DNA from: Larix kaempferi
Taxonomy: Eukaryota; Streptophyta; Pinopsida; Pinales; Pinaceae
Direction: 5' to 3'
Assembly: GCA_027924585.1 (NCBI GenBank)
Contig: BSBM01000763.1
Span: forward strand, 1,071,001-1,135,000
DNA length: 64,000 bases
The stretch's first letter is position 1. Each line of letters opens with the position of its first letter. The position numbers and the translations under genes were made by a program. This document shows positions 58,027 to 64,000 of this stretch, piece after piece. The notes under the pieces were generated by a model. The model made no database searches. It was given only the letters and a program-made list of their open reading frames with translations, and was not told the origin of the DNA.

Positions 58027-58057
58027 CCGTCGGATTTTGGGTCAAAATGTAGTAGTG
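58027..58057 (-). repeat. CACTA right terminal inverted repeat
   Basis: 31 bases ending CAAAATGTAGTAGTG, followed by GAT; the inverse of the left end with four mismatches. Confidence 0.9.
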
Positions 58058-61000
58058 GATGTTGGTGCAAGTCTATTGGACTGCTAGTTCTTGAAGATTT
58101 GACAGTTAGTGCTACTGCAAGTGGAGATCCTATTTCCTAAGTTTCTTCCTCCTGGTGGTTCAGTGAACAGGCTCAGGGGTCCTAAGGCAGTACTTGACTG
58201 TTTTCAGGAATTGGTTGGGTGGAACAGTCTTCTTGGGTTGTTTGTTTCCCTACAGATTTACCTAGGTTCTACAAATTTTCTACTTATTGTCAATTAGTAA
58301 TTTTGTTTTGTATCGTTAGTATTTTCGGGTTTTATGTTTCGAAAAAGAATTTAATTCTAGATTTGTTTAAAGTCTGAATGTTAAAGTTTAATGATGAATT
58401 GGAATTGATAAACCAATATCTATATTTTTCCACATGTTGTTTTTGTATCATACTCTAGTATAGATACGCAAATTAAGAATAGATTACAGGATAGCCAATT
58501 TGCCATTGAATTCGATAGATAAAAATACTAATTAAATGTTTATCAGTTTCTGTCCTATAATTAATAAGAGTATAAAGTTATGTATAATATCTAATGTATA
58601 TTATAGAATGCTTCCTTAGTTTTATGAAAAACAAACATTGTATAACTCCTGTATAGTAATATTGTATCTTCTTTATCATTACTATGAATATAGGAAATAA
58701 ATAGAATGCATATTTCTATCTAACATATTATGTTTGCAATATAATATCATAGCTGCAAGTAAATAAATATGTGTTCATTTTATCACGGCTATACAAAACA
58801 GTTATCACATATTCCTTCACATTGCACATACATACATTGTTTTGTTTCTTACTATGATCTTTGCCTATAATTTTATAGCTCAAACAGATATTGAAATTAT
58901 TATAAACCTTTTATTGTCATCAGTCATTTTATTCCATAGATATTTCTAAACTAAAAGTGTCGATTTTCCAAACTGAGATTTATATCACAAAGTAGCTAGA
59001 AATCGATTTCCATTATTATCATTTTGCAAACTCAATCTACACACGCTTTGGATGGAACCAAAGTTCCTTTGAAAATCCATTTCCAAGCATTTATTTTCTT
59101 TACAAACAAAACTCGATTTAGGGTATAGCCTTGATCTTTAACTACTTTACAAACAAAGAGACAAACCATTTCGGGTTTACAATTTACAAAAATATCATTT
59201 ACGATAGAGCATTTAAACCCTAGCTCGAAAAATTATAATATCTACCTACAACACTCAAATCCATGACATAGACGATTTACACAGAATTAAATAGCTTACA
59301 TTTTTCATTGACAAGATTGTTTTCACTGTAAACGAGCCTCGGCTCTACTCATCTTTTCATAATTTAAACAGTAGGATGTGTTCAATTGATTACACCTTTC
59401 TAGGTTCCAACTTAAAGAAGGATAAACAATTTTCTCAAAAGCAAAAATGATTGAAACTTGTTTTCAAACAAAAACGCATAGGGTTTCAAACCCAAACTTT
59501 AAATATTTCCAAAAAAAATACAAAGAACCCTTTGTTCTGGCGAGCTTATAACCCATAGTTCGACGAGATAGACCTCATAGTCAAATGTTTTAATATCATG
59601 CAAACAAAATGAAGGCCGCATCCCTGTACAGACACCAAGCGATTAACAAAAGAATCGTTTTAAGTTTTTCCAACTGAAGACAACGATGAGGCATGGTGAG
59701 GACTTGGCCACTCATCCTTTGAAACCACTTCAACATACAGATGGAGAGCACCTACAAGGGTTTTGGAAAACCTAGACCTTACTAGTTTGGAAGCACGCCC
59801 TTCTTTCCAAACCCTTGCTCGAACCATTCCTGTATAACCTGCAACTAACAAGAAAATTGTTGGATTTAGATAACTGATAAATTTTCAAATGGAAAGACGA
59901 ATCGCAACAGAGGAATAATACTAATCTTTACAATATTATTTACCTTGTTGTAAGCGACCAAAGCTTTCCACTTTCACCAGTTAAACGACGATTCCACACT
60001 GAAGACGAGGCAAGAAAACCCTATGTCCATATCTTTCACTCAAACTAAAACGAAAAGTTCCAGAAACTATCAACCATTGACACTACAAACCAGATACCTA
60101 GTCTATTAAAATGATTCCATTACAAGAAGGAAGGGACCTGCAACCTTTCCAAACCAGAGGTCTCGAGGTCGAACCTCATACAAATTTCTAAACCAAAATT
60201 TCGGCAGCTTGTCGGCCAAACTGCCAAGACCAACGTAACAATAACTACAAACACTCTTTGTCAAACCAAGACATCAACCAAATTCTAGGGTTAGAACCAA
60301 CGATCATGATCGAGTTGATCAACAATCGAAATCATGCCAACACTATTTGATTTCGAGTGAACAACCATCACTTAATTGCTCATTCATTGCCATAGCACGA
60401 TCCTACCAACTCTTGCATACTGTGGATATCCAAATTGCCAGCTCGGAGGGCCTTGAACGAATATATATTACATGGCACAATCACAGCCATCATATGATTA
60501 GCTCTCACTTAAGTGGAGACTTCACAAATCCCCATCACACATACATTATGGATGGCCATTAATGCAGGCCTGTATCACAATCGCCAAACACCGATTCGTA
60601 TCACTCGTAACTATCAACCTGTCCATGATAATTTATTGCATGTCAGTGTTCTTTTCCAAACGTCATTTTTTAAATCCTAATACATGACATTATGACATTA
60701 TATGTTATATTAAGTCAAATTCGTAAGTTGGTATGGACTCTAAGTTACATTCCACGACATTCATTTTAGTGTTTTATCAACCAACTATTACGTGGTTCCA
60801 AGTTAGGTTGTACTAAAGAGTCATGTGATTATAGGATGACCTTTCAAAGTTTATAGATATATTCATAAAGTCCCAAGTCTATGTCACGGCGTTAGATTCA
60901 TGTTATTATATAGAACAACCATTCGAAGTTTATATAGTCCCAAGTTTTTATTTGTGGATTTAAATAATAAAGATCTGACTTAGATATTAGTTGATATGAC

Positions 61001-61954
61001 AACTATAGTCACATTTTTGACATAGTTTCATTTATGCCATTCTTACAAAATAAATACAAGCCTTTGAAAGGGTTATAAGTATCATGCATAGTTCAAACAT
61101 TATAGAATTATAATTGGTGTAGCCCATACACAAGAGACTATAACACTAACTTAGTGACTTTGTTGGCATTCATATAAATTCTATTATCATAAGTATAGAT
61201 AGTCTATAGGATAGAAATTTCATTAAACCTTTGGCAAAGGATTAACATAAAGTTAACCAAATTTTATGTGTGCTTACCTTATCCTCTCACTACAAACTTT
61301 AACAATTGCAATATATCAATTTCGTTAGAAAGATGAAGGTAATTAATTATCTCAAGATGACAATAAGCTAGCTACTATAACATTGAAGATCATAGCGACA
61401 AACCTATCAGCTTGAAGATGTCATAGATATTTATGTTTTAAACATTGTCGAGTAGTAAGATAGCATCTAAAAAATTACAATTATAGCGATGAAATCCATA
61501 CCTGCATACTTATGGTGGATTGCAACAAAATTATAACATTTTATTAATTACGACATTGAATTTGAACTTTACATGTAGCCATGAAACTTCTTACCTGTCG
61601 TCTGCACATAGGACATTCAATAAGCTTTAGCATTGCATCTAAGTAAGCTCCAGGGTACCTCATAGGACACCCTTATGCAGCAAAGTCAAACTGTCATCAT
61701 CATTGCAAAAGAGAAAGTGTCGCATCATATTCCCAATCTGTTTATTTCATTGTTATCATAATCATGTTTACTAATTATGTGTTAAAACTATCATTATCTT
61801 ATTGCTTCTAAAACAGAAAATAAAGCATGTTTAGTACTAACAACTGTACAACTAATGCTGTCGTAATCTCAATTATTATTTCCGCAAATATTATTATCTT
61901 AATTAATGTTGTTATCAAAAATTTTAAATTTTTATGAAATTTCAGGATGTTACA
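58058..61954 (+). repeat. 5' LTR of the right gypsy element, second part
   Basis: About 3.9 kb of non-coding sequence between the CACTA right end and the LTR terminus TTCAGGATGTTACA. It includes the family landmark GGTTGGGTGGAACAG at 58,213. With the first part the LTR is about 4.4 kb. Short frames (58,109-58,297, 59,660-59,851, 60,347-60,562) carry no motif I recognise. Confidence 0.68.
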
Positions 61955-61956
61955 TG

Positions 61957-61967
61957 TGTAATGAGAG
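61957..61967 (+). promoter_or_regulatory. Degraded primer-binding site
   Basis: TGTAATGAGAG agrees with the consensus TGGTATCAGAG at 8 of 11 positions and lies two bases after the LTR terminus, as in the left gypsy element. Confidence 0.45.
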
Positions 61968-62096
61968 TTGAGTTTCAAACTCTAGGCCTGAATGAGGTCC
62001 AAAACATGCAGTAGAAAATTTTCATACAGCAGAAAATTGTACTAACTTAAAAATTTAATTATTATGTTACTCCATAAATTATTTTCAATTGGAGGT

Positions 62097-63420
62097 ATGG
62101 AGAACTCAAATGAACAATTAGATGACAGATTTCAGCCAAACAGTCACAGCTCGGGACAACACTATGTAGCAGAAGGTCACGGTGAACTAAATAACAGTTC
62201 GATAGAACTGTTACGTGCCTTTCATGAATTAAAAGCAGAAATCAGATCGGTGAAACAAGACAATGAAAGGATTCTACAAGCACAAGAACAATTAAACCAA
62301 GTGTTGTTTGAACAAAGCCAAACTGAGGAATAAGAGAAAGATCATGAAGATATTTCCAAAGTTGAGGATCTGCCTCATGCTGATAAAAACAATAAAATGA
62401 AAATCAACAAGGTGAACGACAGTTAAACCTCATCAGGAGATGCTATTGAAACACGCAGAAAGAAACGTAACTACACCAGTGATAGCAGTGAAGGAGATTT
62501 CAAACCCAAAAAGAAAAATCAAAAGGAATATGAGTAGATTTCTGGGGAGTTCAAAAAGATTAGACCTCCATCTTTCAATGGAGAAACTGAGAAGGGAGAG
62601 ACAGTTGAAGCTTGGTTGTCCGGTATGAAGAAATACTTCCATATTTATAACTATTCAGAGTCTTTAAAGGAAAAAATGGCTATATATAACTTGACCAGAA
62701 AAGCAGATATTTGGTGGCAAGACATCAAAAGAGTAAAGGGCACCCAAGATAAAGATGTAAGTTGGAGTACTTTTAAATGATATTTTAAGAAGAAGTATTT
62801 ATATTAACAGTACTATGAAGAAAAATCCAAAGAGTTCTACGATTTGAAGTTGGGATGTATGAACATGAAGGAAATGAACAGTAAGTTTCTGAACTTACTA
62901 AGATATGTACCATACCTCGTAGAAGAAAAACCAAAAATTCAAAGGTACTTGAGTTGTTTACCTTTCAATATTAAGGACAGAATCGAGTACGATAGTCTTA
63001 AAACCTTGGAAGAGGCAATGAGAAAGGAAGTTTTCTTTTATGACACAAATCGGAAAAGGGAAGGAATGTCAAACTCGAAAAATCATAAGCCCAACAATTT
63101 TGAGCGGAAAAAGAAAAATTTCAGATTCATTGGAAATTCCGGATTTCAAAAGAAAAATTTTCAAAATCGGAATTATCAAGGGAACAATTCCAGAAACAAT
63201 TCACATCAGAATTCTACAGCACCAGAAATGCACCTAATAATGCCAAGACCAATGAGACAAAGGCACCTATCAAATGTTTTGAATGCCAAGGTCCTCATTA
63301 CGCATCAGAATGTCCCTTGAGGAAGCAGAAAGCAAACAACATCAACTCTATACAGGATGAACCTACAGTGGGAGATGTGGCAAGGGAAATGCCCAGAATC
63401 AATGCAACACTTGCAACAAG
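62097..63420 (+). pseudogene. gypsy gag with zinc knuckle, several stops and frameshifts
   Basis: ATG at 62,097 opens MENSNEQLDD. The same phase runs to 63,228 with stops at 62,331 (TAA), then near 62,425, 62,534, 62,778 and 62,804. Recognisable parts are a Gln/Glu-rich coil (LRAFHELKAEIRSVKQDNER), the Retrotrans_gag core (KADIWWQDIKRVKG, LLRYVPYLVEEKPKIQRY, LPFNIKDRIEYD) and an Asn/Lys-rich tail. After a frameshift near 63,228 comes the CCHC knuckle CFECQGPHYASECP (63,276-63,317). It is homologous to the left gypsy gag. In a live element this forms the particle shell and binds RNA. Confidence 0.85.
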
Positions 63421-64000
63421 CAAGCAGATCATCAAATCTCCATGGTAGAGATTGAAGGTATGCTACATGATCATCCTGTTACTGTTTTAATCGATCCAGG
63501 TGCTAGATTAAGTTATATATCACCAGACATTGTGGAAAATCTTAAATTCAAAACTGAAAAGTTTAGTAAATCTTGGCTAGTTAGACTAGCAACTGGAACA
63601 AAGAGAAAAGTATCAGATTTTATAGAAAACTGTGTTTTGTCCATGAATCATTTACAAACACAAATCAAGTTTAATATTCTACCTTTAGGTTCTTATGATA
63701 TTATATTTGGGATGGACTGGTTAGAATCCCATCATGTCATCCTGGACTGTTATGGAAAAAGTTTTACATGTTTAAATGAAGAAGGAAAAACTATAGAAAT
63801 AAAAGGCATCCCCAGGAAAGTATCCCTTAGACAGATTTCAACCATGCAAGTTAAGAGGGAAGTTAGGAAAGGATGCCAGATGTTTGCAGTAAACGTGGTA
63901 AATGATGAGTTTATGGATAGAGAGGACAAACTAAAATTAGAGGACATACCTGTCCTAAAGAATTTTAAGGATGTAGTTCCTGAGGAGATTCCAGGATTAC
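63421..64000 (+). pseudogene. gypsy protease and start of reverse transcriptase
   Basis: After a second frameshift near 63,425 an open frame runs to the window edge. It has the retropepsin motif VLIDPGARLSYISP (Asp codon 63,493-63,495; D-P-G instead of D-S/T-G) and the later protease motif LGSYDIIFGMDWL. The connector DIPVLKNFKDVVPEEIPGL is the usual entry to gypsy reverse transcriptase. No stop occurs from 63,430 to 64,000, so this part is better kept than gag. The rest of pol is outside. Confidence 0.85.

Larger units (their letters stand above)
27881..58057 (-). mobile_element. CACTA (En/Spm) DNA transposon, 30.2 kb with nested cargo
   Basis: The left end reads CACTACAACATTTTGACCCT and the reverse complement of the right end CACTACTACATTTTGACCCA; 27 of the first 31 bases match. 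Both ends abut a 3-bp direct repeat GAT (27,878-27,880 and 58,058-58,060), the CACTA hallmark. Subterminal repeats lie inside both ends. The two expected genes run leftwards in the usual order: TNP2-type transposase (46,289-56,757) and a TnpA-like protein (32,868-35,038). Removing a 3.8-kb solo LTR and the unassigned gene units would leave roughly half this length. It is inserted in a gypsy LTR. Confidence 0.9.
27353..64000 (+). mobile_element. Ty3/gypsy retrotransposon split by a CACTA element, running off the right edge
   Basis: The 5' LTR starts TGTAACCTACCC at 27,353, is interrupted at 27,881 by the CACTA transposon, resumes at 58,058 and ends GGATGTTACA at 61,954. Decayed gag (from 62,097), a zinc knuckle, protease and the first residues of reverse transcriptase follow to the window edge. 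Its gag and protease are homologous to those of the left gypsy element, in the opposite orientation. The join across the CACTA is supported by the GAT target duplication and by the GGTTGGG landmark falling at a similar distance from the LTR start as in its relatives. Confidence 0.75.

Overview
This is plant nuclear DNA with no ordinary host gene that I can support. It is a stack of nested transposable elements. The very long LTRs (about 3.6-4.4 kb), the heavily decayed but still alignable older layers, and unfamiliar repeated gene families fit a large-genome seed plant. A conifer is my best guess, but that is inference and no marker here proves it.

Left block (1-20,504). A minus-strand Ty3/gypsy element (5' LTR 16,834-20,504; initiator-Met-type primer site 16,822-16,831; gag and protease running left to 3,674) carries a 777-bp in-frame tandem duplication of gag. 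Into it inserted: (i) a minus-oriented solo LTR at 4,585-8,160 with target duplication CATTC; (ii) a complete Ty1/copia element at 8,303-15,576 with target duplication CCAGG, whose two LTRs differ at only two positions although its pol is broken; (iii) a second, older copia whose 5' LTR is 3,070-3,673 and whose body runs off the left edge.

Middle (20,505-27,352). The end of an LTR with a Tat/Ogre-type primer site (22,511-22,529) and its leader, split by a plus-oriented solo LTR (22,821-26,978).

Right block (27,353-64,000). A plus-strand gypsy element starts at 27,353. Its 5' LTR is split by a 30.2-kb CACTA (En/Spm) DNA transposon, 27,881-58,057, with matching terminal inverted repeats and a GAT target duplication. 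The LTR resumes at 58,058, ends at 61,954, and is followed by decayed gag and protease up to the window edge. Reading splice sites by hand gives two phase-consistent nine-exon minus-strand genes in the CACTA element. One is a TNP2-type transposase (46,289-56,757) with three in-frame stops. The other is a TnpA/Transposase_24-like gene (32,868-35,038) with no internal stop.

The CACTA element also holds a solo LTR (41,066-44,877) and three long genes I cannot assign to a known family. One is at 28,887-31,454. The other two are paralogues at 36,653-38,490 (minus) and 51,783-53,795 (plus), and a third, mostly deleted copy lies at 35,476-35,990. The copies of this second family share a leader about 0.75 kb upstream of the ATG with a conserved 13-bp stem hairpin. 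None of the cargo interrupts a transposase exon. A captured LRR-like exon (32,159-32,305), a 42-bp-arm foldback and several minisatellites complete the picture. The unassigned paralogue family with its conserved hairpin leader is the best candidate for something undescribed.
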